Of a DNA stretch of 31,711 bases, positions 8,720 through 17,385 are shown piece by piece. The notes under the pieces were generated by a model, which worked only from the letters and a program-made list of their open reading frames with translations, made no database searches and was not told the DNA's origin. Position numbers and translations under genes: made by a program. Location of the stretch: NCBI GenBank assembly GCA_002772705.1, contig PFDH01000011.1:2832-34542 (forward strand), given 5' to 3'. Each line of letters opens with the position of its first letter. Position 1 is the stretch's first letter. This DNA is from Candidatus Pacebacteria bacterium CG10_big_fil_rev_8_21_14_0_10_44_11 (GTDB lineage: Bacteria > Patescibacteriota > Microgenomatia > UBA1400 > PJMF01).

Positions 8720-8728
8720 TGTTACCAT
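8720..8728 (+). promoter_or_regulatory. Extended -10 before the uvrD-like gene
   Basis: TGT plus TACCAT ends 8 nt before the ATG at 8737. This favours ATG 8737 over the in-frame GTG at 8719, which would lie inside or upstream of the promoter. Confidence 0.45.
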
Positions 8729-8736
8729 TGGGAAGC

Positions 8737-10650
8737 ATGTCTGACCTGCTCTCCAGCTTAAACCCCGATCAACAAAAAGCCGTCCTCCACGCTGAGGGAC
8801 CGGCGCTGGTCTTGGCCGGTGCCGGCTCTGGCAAAACCACGGTTTTAACTCACCGCGCTGCTTGGCTGATTAACGAAAAAAATATACTGGCAGACCAAGT
8901 ATTACTGGTGACCTTTACCAATAAGGCCGCCGGCGAAATGAAAGAGCGAATCCAAAAACTGACCGGCTCTAGCATTCCCTACGCCGGCACTTTTCACAGC
9001 CTATGTGCCAGAATTCTACGCCACGACGGCTATAACCTAGGGCTAGACGCCAACTACGTCATTTATGATTCTGATGACCAAACCCAGTTAATCAAAAACA
9101 TCTATAAAGAGCATGGCTTTGATCCACAGCAATTCAAGCCAAACGCGGTTAAATCAGAAATTGCCAAAGCCAAAAACGAGTTAACGACGGCTGCTGATTA
9201 TGAACAGTACGCGGTGGGAGAGTTTCAGGTTTTCACCGCCAAAATCTATAAGCTTTATCAGCGGGCACTAAAAGAAGCTAACGCGGTTGACTTTGATGAC
9301 TTGCTGCTTAAGGCGCTACAGTTGCTGCAAGAGCAGCAGCGGATTCGCGAGCGTTATCAAGAACAGTTCCAGTATGTCTTAGTCGACGAGTATCAGGATA
9401 CCAACAAAGCCCAATACCTATTAACCCAACTGCTGACTCAACCCCAAAATAATTTATATGTGGTGGGTGATTTTAGTCAGAGTATTTATGCCTGGCGCGG
9501 CGCCGATTATCGCAACATGCTACAACTCAAGCAAGACTTCAAAAATGTGGCGGAATATCGGTTAGAGCAAAACTATCGTTCCACCCAAACCATTCTGGAC
9601 GCGGCCACCGAAGTTATTTCGCACAACAAATCTCACCCAGTGCTCAAGCTCTGGACCGCCAACACTACCATCCAACCCATTATCTGTTTAGAATGCAACA
9701 CTGGTGAGTTAGAAGCGGTAAAAGTGGTCAATGAAATTCTGCAACATCGACGGGAGACGCCGTTAGAAGAAATGGCCATTTTATACCGGACAAACGCTCA
9801 ATCTAGATTATTCGAAGAAGCGCTGATCAGAGCTGGCATACCCTACAAACTGGTTGGCGGCACCAAATTTTATGAGCGCCAAGAAGTCAAAGACGTGCTG
9901 GCCTATACCCGCTACTTGGTCAATCCGCTGGACAGCGTCAGTCTGGGGCGGATCACCAAGCTGGGTAAACGCCGATTGGAAAAATTTGAGGCTTGGCGGG
10001 CTACCATGAAAAAAGATGAGATTTTGACTGGTCAGCCACATAAGTTATTGGAACAAATTTTAGAGAAAACTGAGTACCTGAGTAAATTTTCTGCTGAAAT
10101 CGAAGAAGAGCGGCAGCGAACCGAAAACGTTCAGGAGTTGGTGAACATGGCCAGTCAGTTTGCCAATTTGACTCAATTTTTGGAGAACGTCGCCCTGATC
10201 CAGGACAACTATTTTTCTGACGTGGAGCAACGGGTTGGGGGAGACACCACTGGGTTTGTGCAACTAATGAGTTTGCACTCAGCCAAAGGCTTGGAGTTTG
10301 AAGTGGTATTTATGGTTGGCATGGAAGACGGTTTGTTGCCTCACAGTCATTCTTTGTTTGACTCAGAGGGAATTGAGGAGGAACGCCGGCTCTGTTACGT
10401 TGGCATTACCCGTGCCAAAGAGCATTTATATTTTTCCTATACTCATTCGCGTTTCCAGTATGGCTCCAGAACCAGCAGCATTGTTAGTCGATTTTTGCTG
10501 GATGTTCCGGAAAAATTGATGAAGTTTGAGGCGTCCTTTCAGCAGCAGACAATCTCAGGCGACCGTGCCCGCCGGATTGTCGTTGACGAAGACATGGCAG
10601 AAAGTTTGTTGCGGGGTGAGTTGGACATTGATGTGTTTTTGGAAAGTTAA
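8737..10650 (+). CDS. UvrD/PcrA-family superfamily 1 DNA helicase
   Basis: ATP-dependent 3'-5' DNA helicase of the UvrD/PcrA/Rep group, acting in repair and in clearing replication blocks. The 637-aa protein shows the SF1A motifs in order: Q-motif NPDQQKAV, motif I GAGSGKT (28-34), Ia TFTNKAAGEMKER, motif II VDEYQD (D217-E218), motif III GDFSQSIYAWRGAD, motif IV around EQNYRST, motif V LMSLHSAKGLEFEVVF and motif VI CYVGITRAKEHLY. It is shorter than typical PcrA/UvrD (~720-780) because little follows motif VI, so the C-terminal polymerase-interacting tail is missing. UvrD, PcrA and Rep cannot be separated from sequence alone. The gene is followed after 45 bp by the FemAB-like gene, which has its own promoter. 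Confidence 0.93.
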   Translation: MSDLLSSLNPDQQKAVLHAEGPALVLAGAGSGKTTVLTHRAAWLINEKNILADQVLLVTFTNKAAGEMKERIQKLTGSSIPYAGTFHSLCARILRHDGYNLGLDANYVIYDSDDQTQLIKNIYKEHGFDPQQFKPNAVKSEIAKAKNELTTAADYEQYAVGEFQVFTAKIYKLYQRALKEANAVDFDDLLLKALQLLQEQQRIRERYQEQFQYVLVDEYQDTNKAQYLLTQLLTQPQNNLYVVGDFSQSIYAWRGADYRNMLQLKQDFKNVAEYRLEQNYRSTQTILDAATEVISHNKSHPVLKLWTANTTIQPIICLECNTGELEAVKVVNEILQHRRETPLEEMAILYRTNAQSRLFEEALIRAGIPYKLVGGTKFYERQEVKDVLAYTRYLVNPLDSVSLGRITKLGKRRLEKFEAWRATMKKDEILTGQPHKLLEQILEKTEYLSKFSAEIEEERQRTENVQELVNMASQFANLTQFLENVALIQDNYFSDVEQRVGGDTTGFVQLMSLHSAKGLEFEVVFMVGMEDGLLPHSHSLFDSEGIEEERRLCYVGITRAKEHLYFSYTHSRFQYGSRTSSIVSRFLLDVPEKLMKFEASFQQQTISGDRARRIVVDEDMAESLLRGELDIDVFLES

Positions 10651-10682
10651 CCAGCCCCTACTGCAGATTATTCGTATATCTG

Positions 10683-10688
10683 TATAAT
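10683..10688 (+). promoter_or_regulatory. Consensus -10 (TATAAT), leaderless type
   Basis: A perfect TATAAT ends 7 nt before the ATG at 10696. The predicted transcription start therefore coincides with the start codon, and no Shine-Dalgarno lies between. Confidence 0.7.
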
Positions 10689-10695
10689 AGATCCC

Positions 10696-11727
10696 ATGAT
10701 TGTTCGCGCCCTCAGAGATGAAGAACGTCCTTTTTATAACAAAGTGGTTCAACACCCGATGCAAGCTTGGGAGTGGGGCGAGTTTCGGCGTAAAAATGGT
10801 CAAGAGATTGAAAGAATTGGCGTTTTTGAAGGCAGTAAGTTGGTGCAAGCTTTTCAGCTCACTTTTCACAAAATCCCTCAATTCAACAAAACTATTGGTT
10901 ACTTTCCCAAAGGGCCAATGCCAGACGAAGAGCAGCTGGACGTTCTTCGTCAGCTGGGCAAAAAGCACAACGCCTTGTTCATTAAACTCGAACCAAACAT
11001 TGCCCAACCGGTCGGCACTCCCAGTGCCCACGATCGGATCACCAGGTTTTTGCTCAGTAACGGTTGTGTGCCCGGCAGGCCGCTGTTTACAAAATATACC
11101 TTTCAACTTGACCTGACCAAAAACACTGATACATTATTCGAAAATCTGAGAAGCAAAACCCGTTATAACATCAACTTGGCTGATAAAAAAGGGGTGGAGA
11201 TTTTTGAGAATACCACTCAAGACGGTATGGAACAGTACATCAAAATTTTGGAAGAAACTACCAAACGTCAGGGTTTTTATGCCCACAGTCCTGAGTATTT
11301 CAGACTGCTGTGGGGAACGTTGGGTGACACTGGGCTGCTCCGAATTTTTTCTGGTGTCTACAGTAACACGATTGTGGTCTCCTGGATTATGTTTGTTTTT
11401 AATGGCATCTTGTACTATCCGTACGGCGCTTCGCGGGCAGTTCACCGAGATGTCATGGCCAGCAATCTAATGATGTGGGAGATGATTCAGTTTGGCAAAA
11501 GTGAGGGTTGTACTAGTTTTGATATGTGGGGCTCGCTCGGGCCAGAGCCGGACAAAAAAGATCCTTGGTATGGCTTTCACCGCTTCAAAGAAGGTTATGG
11601 TGGTACGCTCATGGAATTTGTGGGCACCTATGATTTGGTGATCGAGCCTTTGCCGTACAAACTTTTTAGAATTGCCGAGGATTATCGTTGGAAGTGGTTG
11701 CGGTTGCGGGCACGAATTGGCTTTTAA
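10696..11727 (+). CDS. FemAB/MurM-like peptidyltransferase
   Basis: Member of the FemABX group: aminoacyl-tRNA-dependent enzymes that add amino acids to the stem peptide of lipid II, forming peptidoglycan cross-bridges at the inner face of the membrane. The 343-aa product has two GNAT-like halves. The first ends with the conserved segment SKTRYNINLADKKGVE. The second has YYPYGASRAVHRDVMASNLM and a MW.SLGPEP-type stretch followed by GFHRFKEGYGG, typical of the family's C-terminal GNAT fold. No membrane segment is seen. The substrate amino acid cannot be told from sequence. Other envelope genes in the window (PEGA, CAP, Wzy-like) fit a wall role. A perfect TATAAT 7 nt upstream decides the start. 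Confidence 0.87.
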   Translation: MIVRALRDEERPFYNKVVQHPMQAWEWGEFRRKNGQEIERIGVFEGSKLVQAFQLTFHKIPQFNKTIGYFPKGPMPDEEQLDVLRQLGKKHNALFIKLEPNIAQPVGTPSAHDRITRFLLSNGCVPGRPLFTKYTFQLDLTKNTDTLFENLRSKTRYNINLADKKGVEIFENTTQDGMEQYIKILEETTKRQGFYAHSPEYFRLLWGTLGDTGLLRIFSGVYSNTIVVSWIMFVFNGILYYPYGASRAVHRDVMASNLMMWEMIQFGKSEGCTSFDMWGSLGPEPDKKDPWYGFHRFKEGYGGTLMEFVGTYDLVIEPLPYKLFRIAEDYRWKWLRLRARIGF

Positions 11728-11774
11728 CTGGGCGCCAACCGCATGCCGACATACGTCACAAATATATTAGCCAC

Positions 11775-11803
11775 TTGAAGATGCTACTGGGAATGGGTAC
11801 ACT
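11775..11803 (+). promoter_or_regulatory. pyrH-gap promoter
   Basis: TTGAAG (11775-11780), a 17-bp spacer, and TACACT (11798-11803). The predicted start near 11810 leaves a ~38-nt leader with a Shine-Dalgarno AGAAAGG (11837-11843) four nt before the pyrH ATG. This is a conventional leadered promoter. Confidence 0.65.
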
Positions 11804-11847
11804 CTGAGCAAGCGCTGCCCAAGCTTACATAACTGAAGAAAGGTCTG

Positions 11848-12588
11848 ATGCAAACTAGATTTAAACGCGTCCTACTTAAAGTTGGCGGGGAATCATTATT
11901 AGGTGAACGGCCATATGGTATTGACCCTCAAGCTGCCCTGCGGGTAGCCGAGCAAATCAAAAAAATTTACGTTGAAAATGTGGAAATTGCCTTAGTGATG
12001 GGCGGCGGCAATATCTTTCGAGGCGTTGCTGGTGAGAAAAATGGCATTGACCGAGCGACCGCCGACTACATGGGCATGTTAGCCACCGTGATGAATGGCT
12101 TGGCTTTGCAGGACGCCCTAGAAAAAATTGGCGTGCCCACTAGAGTTCAGTCTGCCCTACAGATGCCGGCCGTCGCCGAAAGTTTTATTCGCCGTCGAGC
12201 CATCCGCCACATGCAAAAAGGTCGGGTGGTCATTTTAGTTGCTGGTACTGGCGTACCCTACGTCACCACCGACACCGGAGCGTCGTTGCACGGACTGGAG
12301 TTGCGTTGTAATGTTTTAATGAAAGCGACCAAAGTTGATGGGATTTATGACAAGGATCCCCAAAAATTTCCTGACGCCAAGCGATTCAAAATGCTGACCT
12401 TTGAAGATGCCATTAAAATGGATGGGATTGAAGTGATGGACACCGCGGCTTTGGCTATGTGCAAAGAAAATAACATGCCAGTGATGGTGTTTGAGTTGTT
12501 TAAAGGTGAAAATTTAGTGCGAGCCATCCGGGGTGAAGACGTGGGCACCTACGTCAGTAATGAAGTAAAAACTGAGTTTACAGAATAG
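11848..12588 (+). CDS. pyrH: UMP kinase
   Basis: Phosphorylates UMP to UDP with ATP, committing pyrimidines to RNA, DNA and sugar-nucleotide synthesis; the family is a GTP-activated cytosolic hexamer. The 246-aa length is typical. The amino-acid-kinase fold is visible: phosphate loop KVGGESL near residue 10, VMGGGNIFRG (~48-60), the DYMGMLATVMNGLALQD stretch, VAGTGVPYVTTDTGASLHG (~129-147) and KATKVDGIYDKDPQ for ATP binding. The ATG has a good Shine-Dalgarno. The gene is followed after 18 bp by the GAPDH gene, which has its own Shine-Dalgarno and no separate promoter, so both probably share one transcript. Confidence 0.97.
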   Translation: MQTRFKRVLLKVGGESLLGERPYGIDPQAALRVAEQIKKIYVENVEIALVMGGGNIFRGVAGEKNGIDRATADYMGMLATVMNGLALQDALEKIGVPTRVQSALQMPAVAESFIRRRAIRHMQKGRVVILVAGTGVPYVTTDTGASLHGLELRCNVLMKATKVDGIYDKDPQKFPDAKRFKMLTFEDAIKMDGIEVMDTAALAMCKENNMPVMVFELFKGENLVRAIRGEDVGTYVSNEVKTEFTE

Positions 12589-12606
12589 CTAACAGGAGAG
12601 ATTAGA

Positions 12607-13647
12607 ATGAAAAACTTTGGTATTAATGGATTTGGCCGTATCGGTCGAACAGCCTTTAAAGTTTGGTGGAACTTTCACCGCGATGAACTGAACTTGCGGG
12701 TCATCAACACCTCTGGTTCGATGGAGATCGAAGACTGGGCTCATCTGATTAAGTACGATAGCAATTATGGGGTTTTTGCCGAACCAATCACCGTCACTAG
12801 AACCCAGTCCAGAAAAGATGTCACTGATCAGAGTCCGATTTTGGGTACTTTGGCGATTGGTGATCGCTCTGTTACCATCACGGCTCAGCGCGACCCGGCC
12901 AAAATTCCCTGGGGTCAAAATGAGGTTGAGGTAGTCATTGAATCAACCGGCATCTTTACCTCAGAAGAAAAAGCCGCCGCCCACTTTCTAGCTGGCGCCA
13001 AAAAAGTAATTATTTCTGCCCCCGCCAAAGGTGGCAACATCAGTACCAGCGTGATTGGAGTTAACAATTTTAATCCCGAAAATGGCGTCTTGTCTAACGC
13101 TTCATGCACCACCAACTGCGTGGCACCAATTGTGCAGATCATTCACGAAAAATTGGGGGTCGAAAAAGCGATGATGACCACCATCCACTCATACACTGAT
13201 GACCAAAATTTGCACGATAATTCGCACAAAGATATGAGACGTGCCCGTGCCGCTGCCATGAACATTGTGCCAACCAGTACTGGCGCCGCCATTACGGTAA
13301 CCGAGATCATCACCGAGTTAAAAGGTTTGTTTGATGGTTTGGCAATCCGGGTACCAACCCCCGTCGGTTCAATTTCTGACATGGTCTTTGTGACCAAAAA
13401 CCAAACCAGCATTGATGAAGTCAATGAAATTTTGCGCCAGGCTACTACAGAAGAACGCTGGAAAGGCATTGTGGCTGTAACTGATGAGGCGATTGTGTCG
13501 TCAGACATTATTGGCCGATCCGAGTCTTCAATCGTTGATTTAGCCTTGACTAACGTCATTGGCGGCAACCTAGTCAAAGTGGTCAGTTGGTACGATAATG
13601 AATTTGGCTACTGCAACCGGTTGGTTGAACAAGTGATGCGGGTCTGA
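12607..13647 (+). CDS. gap: Type I glyceraldehyde-3-phosphate dehydrogenase
   Basis: Oxidises glyceraldehyde-3-phosphate to 1,3-bisphosphoglycerate with NAD in glycolysis. The 346-aa protein has the Rossmann motif INGFGRIGR at the N-terminus, the catalytic block NASCTTNC with Cys167, a following HSYTDDQ, and the C-terminal signature WYDNEFGYCNRL. A strong Shine-Dalgarno AGGAGAG (12594-12600) lies six nt before the ATG. It is the second gene of an apparent pyrH-gap operon. Cofactor preference (NAD versus NADP) was not settled. The comM-like gene follows after 56 bp with its own -10 element. Confidence 0.97.
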   Translation: MKNFGINGFGRIGRTAFKVWWNFHRDELNLRVINTSGSMEIEDWAHLIKYDSNYGVFAEPITVTRTQSRKDVTDQSPILGTLAIGDRSVTITAQRDPAKIPWGQNEVEVVIESTGIFTSEEKAAAHFLAGAKKVIISAPAKGGNISTSVIGVNNFNPENGVLSNASCTTNCVAPIVQIIHEKLGVEKAMMTTIHSYTDDQNLHDNSHKDMRRARAAAMNIVPTSTGAAITVTEIITELKGLFDGLAIRVPTPVGSISDMVFVTKNQTSIDEVNEILRQATTEERWKGIVAVTDEAIVSSDIIGRSESSIVDLALTNVIGGNLVKVVSWYDNEFGYCNRLVEQVMRV

Positions 13648-13691
13648 TTTTTGCTCCCCAGCTTCCTACACTTCTTGCAAGGTTGTGAGTG

Positions 13692-13697
13692 TACTCT
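13692..13697 (+). promoter_or_regulatory. -10 element before comM, leaderless type
   Basis: TACTCT ends 6 nt before ATG 13704. The in-frame GTG at 13689 would lie upstream of the predicted transcription start, so the ATG is preferred. Confidence 0.5.
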
Positions 13698-13703
13698 TCG
13701 TCA

Positions 13704-15164
13704 ATGAGTATCAAGGTTCATGCGGTAACTACTTTTGGTCTAGCACCGATTCCGGTTGAGGTTGAGGTGTTGGCCACCTCCGGTTTGCCTCAAATCAAGA
13801 TTATTGGCGCTGTTTCGGCTTCAACCAGAGAGGCTAAAGATCGGGTTGTTTCGGCCTTAAAAAATTTAAAAGTTCGGCTCAAAGCCCGTAAAACGATGAT
13901 TAGTCTCAGAGCAACTGAGCTTTCCAAACACGATACTGGTTTTGATCTGGCAATCGCCGTTGGTTTACTGGCACTCCATCAGCAGCTTGCTTTTCCTTTG
14001 GCTTCAATCGTCTTTATTGGCGAAGTTTCACTTGAAGGAGAGATTTTGCCTGTGCCCGGATGTTTGGCCAAAGTTTTGGCCGCCAAACAGCTTGGGTTTA
14101 CCAAAGTGGTTATTCCGTTTAAAAGTTTAGAGCAAGTTAATTTGGTGGATAACGTTACCATTTACGCGCTGAAAAGTTTATCAGAGTTACTGACTGGGCA
14201 ATTGGGGAGTGTCATTAAACCAACCCAGGGTCTACCAAAATTATATTACCAGGCAATTGATCTTCACTTGCAACTGCTGGTCAATCAACAAGAAGCGCTG
14301 CGGGCATTGACCATTGCCATTGCTGGCAATCACCACCTACGGTTGGTCGGACCACCAGGAATAGGTAAGACTGTCCTCCCACAACTGGCCAAAATTTTGA
14401 TGCCGCCTCTTTCAAAAAAAAGTTTAGTCAAAGTTTTGGCCATTCACAGCCTCTACCACATTGACTTGCCGGTTGAACAGCTTACTCATCCACCATTTCA
14501 GATGCCTGCTCATTCAGTCACACCCAACCAATTGCTTGGTAACTTTAACAGACAACAGCTGGGCGAATTGTCTTTAGCCAAACACGGTATATTATTTTTT
14601 GACGAGCTCTCTGAACTAAGTAAACCAAGCTTACAAATTATTAAAGATGTCTTGGAGCGCAGCACCGATCATTGTTTAGTCATTGCCGCTTCTAATCCCT
14701 GCTTATGTGGCTACTGGAAAACTGGTGTCAGAGCTTGCCGCTGTTCAGCTGCCAGCAGAGCTCAATTTGACGCCAAACTTTCTGGTTCCTTTCTCGATCG
14801 GTTCGACCTACACGCTTCAATTGTTCCCACTGATATCGCACCTTCACAACCTACAATTAATCTTTCACAGCTCCAAATTCAGGTCCAAACTGCTCGTCAG
14901 AATCAGGAACTGCGCTATACAACTGATACTCTCTTTAATGGCCAGCTGGATCTCAACCAAATTGCTCAACACTGTCGGCTACCAAAAAATACTCAACAGC
15001 TACTGCGCCAAGCAATGACCAGTTTGAAACTATCTCTTCGGGCTTATCAAAAAACCATTACCGTGGCTCAAACCATTGCTGATCTAGAATCAAGTCAAGA
15101 CATTACTGAGGCTCATTTAGCAGAGGCACTCAACTATCGCTTTGAACAAAGCTGGGATCCATAA
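13704..15164 (+). CDS. comM: ComM/YifB-family Mg-chelatase-like AAA+ protein
   Basis: In naturally transformable bacteria ComM is a hexameric branch-migration helicase that helps integrate incoming single-stranded DNA. The 486-aa protein begins with the family's Lon-like N-terminal domain (PIPVEVEVLATSGLPQIKI, then SLRATELSKHDTGFDLAIAV). The AAA+ core follows with Walker A GPPGIGKT (216-223) and Walker B LFFDELSEL. A Cys-rich insert, NPCLCGYWKTG and CRCS, matches the NPCPCGY...CRC motif of the family, and LSGSFLDRFDLH contains the conserved arginine. The length is slightly below the usual ~500. No com pilus or comEC gene lies in the window, so a role in DNA uptake rests on homology alone. Confidence 0.93.
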   Translation: MSIKVHAVTTFGLAPIPVEVEVLATSGLPQIKIIGAVSASTREAKDRVVSALKNLKVRLKARKTMISLRATELSKHDTGFDLAIAVGLLALHQQLAFPLASIVFIGEVSLEGEILPVPGCLAKVLAAKQLGFTKVVIPFKSLEQVNLVDNVTIYALKSLSELLTGQLGSVIKPTQGLPKLYYQAIDLHLQLLVNQQEALRALTIAIAGNHHLRLVGPPGIGKTVLPQLAKILMPPLSKKSLVKVLAIHSLYHIDLPVEQLTHPPFQMPAHSVTPNQLLGNFNRQQLGELSLAKHGILFFDELSELSKPSLQIIKDVLERSTDHCLVIAASNPCLCGYWKTGVRACRCSAASRAQFDAKLSGSFLDRFDLHASIVPTDIAPSQPTINLSQLQIQVQTARQNQELRYTTDTLFNGQLDLNQIAQHCRLPKNTQQLLRQAMTSLKLSLRAYQKTITVAQTIADLESSQDITEAHLAEALNYRFEQSWDP

Positions 15165-15178
15165 CTCATCAGATCTGG

Positions 15179-15187
15179 TGGTAAACT
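15179..15187 (+). promoter_or_regulatory. Extended -10 promoter, leaderless type
   Basis: TGG plus TAAACT ends 6 nt before the GTG at 15194. The position supports GTG as the start codon of a leaderless message. Confidence 0.6.
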
Positions 15188-15193
15188 ATAGCT

Positions 15194-15859
15194 GTGGAAC
15201 AAAAAATGATCTGGGTAGTTTTTTCTAGCATCGTTGCCGTCACCGGCATCGCTGTACTTGGTTTGTATCTGCTGACTTTTGATTTTCAAAGTTTGTTGCC
15301 TTCTTTTTCATCACCAAAAACAGAATCTGTCATTATCACACCTTTGGCAACGCCAACCAATTCTCCAATTCCTGAACCAGCGCCTGAACCGGAAAAAGTC
15401 TTAGGTGAATCAACTGAGGAATCAGAACCAACCCCAACTCCCAGTCCAGCTATTCAAATTGACCACGCAAAAATTTATTCACTAATCAATGCTTACCGAA
15501 TTGAGCAGAGCCTATCACCGCTGCAAGTCCACAGTTCGCTGGAGCAGAGCGCCGCCAGAAAACTCCAAGACATGATTAAATCAAAATACTGGCAACATCA
15601 AGATCAAGATGGTGATAATAATTGGAGCTTTTTTGAGCAGTCCGGCTATCATTATCAGTACGCCGGAGAAAATCTTTCATTTGGTAATAACTCAGCTTGG
15701 GATATTTTTGACGCTTGGGTTAAAAGTCCCAAACACAACGCTCAACTACTCAGCAAAGAATATGAAGACATGGGCTTGGTCATTGATTGCCAAACCTATC
15801 AAGAGGCCGGCACACCAGATTGTATTGCCGTGTTACATTTAGGAAAAGAGTTAATTTAA
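15194..15859 (+). CDS. Membrane-anchored CAP/SCP-domain protein
   Basis: Exported 221-aa protein of the CAP superfamily (cysteine-rich secretory proteins, antigen 5, PR-1; the SCP/YkwD type in bacteria). It starts with GTG. Residues ~5-27 form a membrane anchor (IWVVFSSIVAVTGIAVLGLY). A Pro/Thr/Glu-rich linker (~45-95) carries the CAP domain outside the cell. The domain (~95-221) has INAYRIEQSLSPL, a YWQHQD stretch, YAGENLS, and AWVKSPKHNAQLLSKEYEDMG, which hold the conserved His and Glu positions. Bacterial CAP proteins are mostly of unknown activity. The gene converges on the membrane protein gene at 15861 with a single base between their stop codons. Confidence 0.88.
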   Translation: MEQKMIWVVFSSIVAVTGIAVLGLYLLTFDFQSLLPSFSSPKTESVIITPLATPTNSPIPEPAPEPEKVLGESTEESEPTPTPSPAIQIDHAKIYSLINAYRIEQSLSPLQVHSSLEQSAARKLQDMIKSKYWQHQDQDGDNNWSFFEQSGYHYQYAGENLSFGNNSAWDIFDAWVKSPKHNAQLLSKEYEDMGLVIDCQTYQEAGTPDCIAVLHLGKELI

Positions 15860-15860
15860 A

Positions 15861-16541
15861 CTATTCTGCTGTCTCTTTTTTAAACTTGCCATACCAGTCG
15901 TCTAACATTTTCTTAACCATATGTTGGCCACCCAACCCAAGCGCCAAACCCATGCCTAGTGCCAAAAACGAGACAAAACCAACAAACAACACTAAAATGA
16001 ATTCTTTGGCAATGCCTAGCTCAGAAATAGCAATCATACTGGAGAGCACCACCACTAAGTAGCTGGCAAACTTGCCTAACAAGCGGCCGCTTTTGCCGTC
16101 AATGGTTCTGATCGAGCCTTTGACTAAACTCTCAACTAAACCGGCCAGCAGCAAACCAATGAACAAAATGATTACCGCCGAGATAACTTTGGGCAGATAT
16201 GACAGCAATCGCGCCAACAGTACCGACAACGAAACCAAACCCAAAACGCTGACAGTGGTATAGATCACGACCAGCATCAATAGCCAGTAGGCAATTGAGC
16301 CAATCACTTCTTCTATCTTGGTCGTTAGCTCCGCATTCTTCAAAAATAAATCAACTGGTGTGTCCTTGAGGGCAGAGGAAAGACGAACTGATTCAAAAAT
16401 TTTGATCAAAATCTTCTTTAGCACTCTGGCCAGCGCGGCTCCAATAATTAAAATCAAGAGGGCAGCAAAAATCCTGGGCAAGTAAACGCCAAAACTGGAG
16501 AATGATTGATTAACGATATATAGGAAAGAATCGTACCACAT
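15861..16541 (-). CDS. MscS-like / TM-helix-repeat membrane protein
   Basis: A 226-aa membrane protein with about five hydrophobic segments: ~19-38, 83-105, 115-140, 160-180 and 188-212. The Gly/Ala-rich repeated helices (LLILIIGAALARVLKKIL, VIILFIGLLLAGLVE and LGMGLALGLGGQ) match the conserved TM-helix family related to small mechanosensitive channels. The soluble beta domain of true MscS is absent, so channel function is uncertain. A Shine-Dalgarno AGAGAGGA (16549-16556) lies seven nt before the ATG, and a TATACT -10 sits at 16574-16579, giving a ~26-nt leader. The stop is 1 bp from the stop of the convergent CAP gene. Confidence 0.8.
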   Translation of the reverse strand: MWYDSFLYIVNQSFSSFGVYLPRIFAALLILIIGAALARVLKKILIKIFESVRLSSALKDTPVDLFLKNAELTTKIEEVIGSIAYWLLMLVVIYTTVSVLGLVSLSVLLARLLSYLPKVISAVIILFIGLLLAGLVESLVKGSIRTIDGKSGRLLGKFASYLVVVLSSMIAISELGIAKEFILVLFVGFVSFLALGMGLALGLGGQHMVKKMLDDWYGKFKKETAE

Positions 16542-16573
16542 AGTCTTGTCCTCTCTGAACGAATGCTACCCAA

Positions 16574-16579
16574 AGTATA
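16574..16579 (-). promoter_or_regulatory. -10 element of the MscS-like gene
   Basis: TATACT on the minus strand. The predicted start near 16567 leaves room for the Shine-Dalgarno at 16549-16556, so this is a leadered promoter. No clear -35. Confidence 0.5.
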
Positions 16580-16638
16580 CAGTATTGAAAGAAATTGCGC
16601 AGGGATGGATTCCATGCAAGGACGGAGCGAAATTTTTT

Positions 16639-16991
16639 GCAGTCTGACTCATAAGCCGGATTCTGTTTGAGTCACGATGATCTATCTAGTGCCCACGTCA
16701 TTATCACCGTTAGCGAGTGTGTGCAATATGGTGAAGTTCGTTGGTTGCAGCGAGGAGGATTGCCCTCTGAGCGTTTGACGGCTCAGAGCCTCGGCATCAT
16801 TTCTGGTGCGTCATCGGCGTTTCACCCCTGTCTGGAGATCTCCTTCAGACAAGATTCGTCTCTGTTGCTCTAACTGTCCCTGTTCCTTGCGGTTCAGGTC
16901 TCCTGCTTTCACAGGATCCTCTACACTTCTGCTGTCCGGACTTTCCTCCCCTCAACCTTGAGGTCAAGAGGCCATCGTTCGGTCAGACTGC
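16639..16991 (-). ncRNA. rnpB: RNase P RNA (bacterial type A-like)
   Basis: Catalytic RNA of RNase P, which removes 5' leaders from tRNA precursors. On the minus strand the 5' region reads GAGGGGAGGAAAGTCCGGAC and the 3' region ACAGAATCCGGCTTAT, the two universally conserved ends of the bacterial molecule. The ends pair perfectly: GCAGTCTGAC (16982-16991) with GTCAGACTGC (16639-16648), forming P1, perhaps two pairs longer. The internal conserved GGTGAAACGCCGATG is also present. The length of ~353 nt is normal. A TATAAT (16999-17004) ends 7 nt before the 5' end, so the transcript probably begins at the mature end. No strong terminator follows. The gene for the protein subunit (rnpA) is not in the window. 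Confidence 0.96.
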
Positions 16992-16998
16992 AAGTTAT

Positions 16999-17004
16999 AT
17001 TATA
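16999..17004 (-). promoter_or_regulatory. rnpB promoter (-10)
   Basis: Consensus TATAAT on the minus strand, 7 nt before the folded 5' end of RNase P RNA. It is divergent from the TACAAT promoter of the 100-aa gene at 17044. Confidence 0.7.
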
Positions 17005-17040
17005 CAGGATGAGTCGAATTTCCAGCGAAGCTCTGGCTTT

Positions 17041-17049
17041 TGGTACAAT
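17041..17049 (+). promoter_or_regulatory. Extended -10 promoter, leaderless type
   Basis: TGG plus TACAAT ends 6 nt before ATG 17056. Confidence 0.65.
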
Positions 17050-17055
17050 ACCACC

Positions 17056-17358
17056 ATGACTGACCAACAGAGAATGATTACTTTCAAAGAATCCATTCAA
17101 CTGGGCAAATACGAACCTGAATACTTAAATCAATACAAAGAATGGCAAGAATTAGATCGCCATCTTCAGTTTCAATACATTTCTCAAGCTATTATCAACA
17201 AGCGGCAACAGTTGCGGCTCCAGTGGGCAAGATTAGCTAATCAGCCCAACTTTAGTAAGAAACCACATTTAGCGGAGGCGCAGAAAAAGGTTGAGCAAGC
17301 TCTCAGAGATTTAGATGAAAACGAAGAAAAATTGATGGTAGAGTATGCGGGGAGCTAG
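17056..17358 (+). CDS. Hypothetical protein (100 aa)
   Basis: I do not recognise the family. The product is hydrophilic and predicted mostly helical, with a Gln/Arg-rich centre (YISQAIINKRQQLRLQWARL) and a Glu/Lys-rich coiled-coil-like end (LAEAQKKVEQALRDLDENEE). There is no signal peptide or membrane segment, so it is probably cytosolic. The start is supported by the extended -10 six nt upstream, and base composition matches the neighbouring housekeeping genes. It precedes the GDPD gene by 27 bp and could share its transcript. Confidence 0.7.
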   Translation: MTDQQRMITFKESIQLGKYEPEYLNQYKEWQELDRHLQFQYISQAIINKRQQLRLQWARLANQPNFSKKPHLAEAQKKVEQALRDLDENEEKLMVEYAGS

Positions 17359-17385
17359 AGTACCGCACTTGTATCACAAAAAGAT

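Noticed and set aside
10555..11106. 183-aa minus-strand open frame
   Set aside because: It lies antisense to the FemAB-like gene and the end of the helicase gene, both with recognised families. It has no promoter or Shine-Dalgarno of its own and no family similarity.
16604..16614. Palindrome ATGGATTCCAT as an rnpB terminator
   Set aside because: The stem is only 5 bp and the following minus-strand sequence has no continuous T run, so the evidence is too weak for a feature.
16667..16873. 68-aa open frame on the plus strand
   Set aside because: It lies inside the RNase P RNA gene, on the opposite strand, and has no protein similarity.
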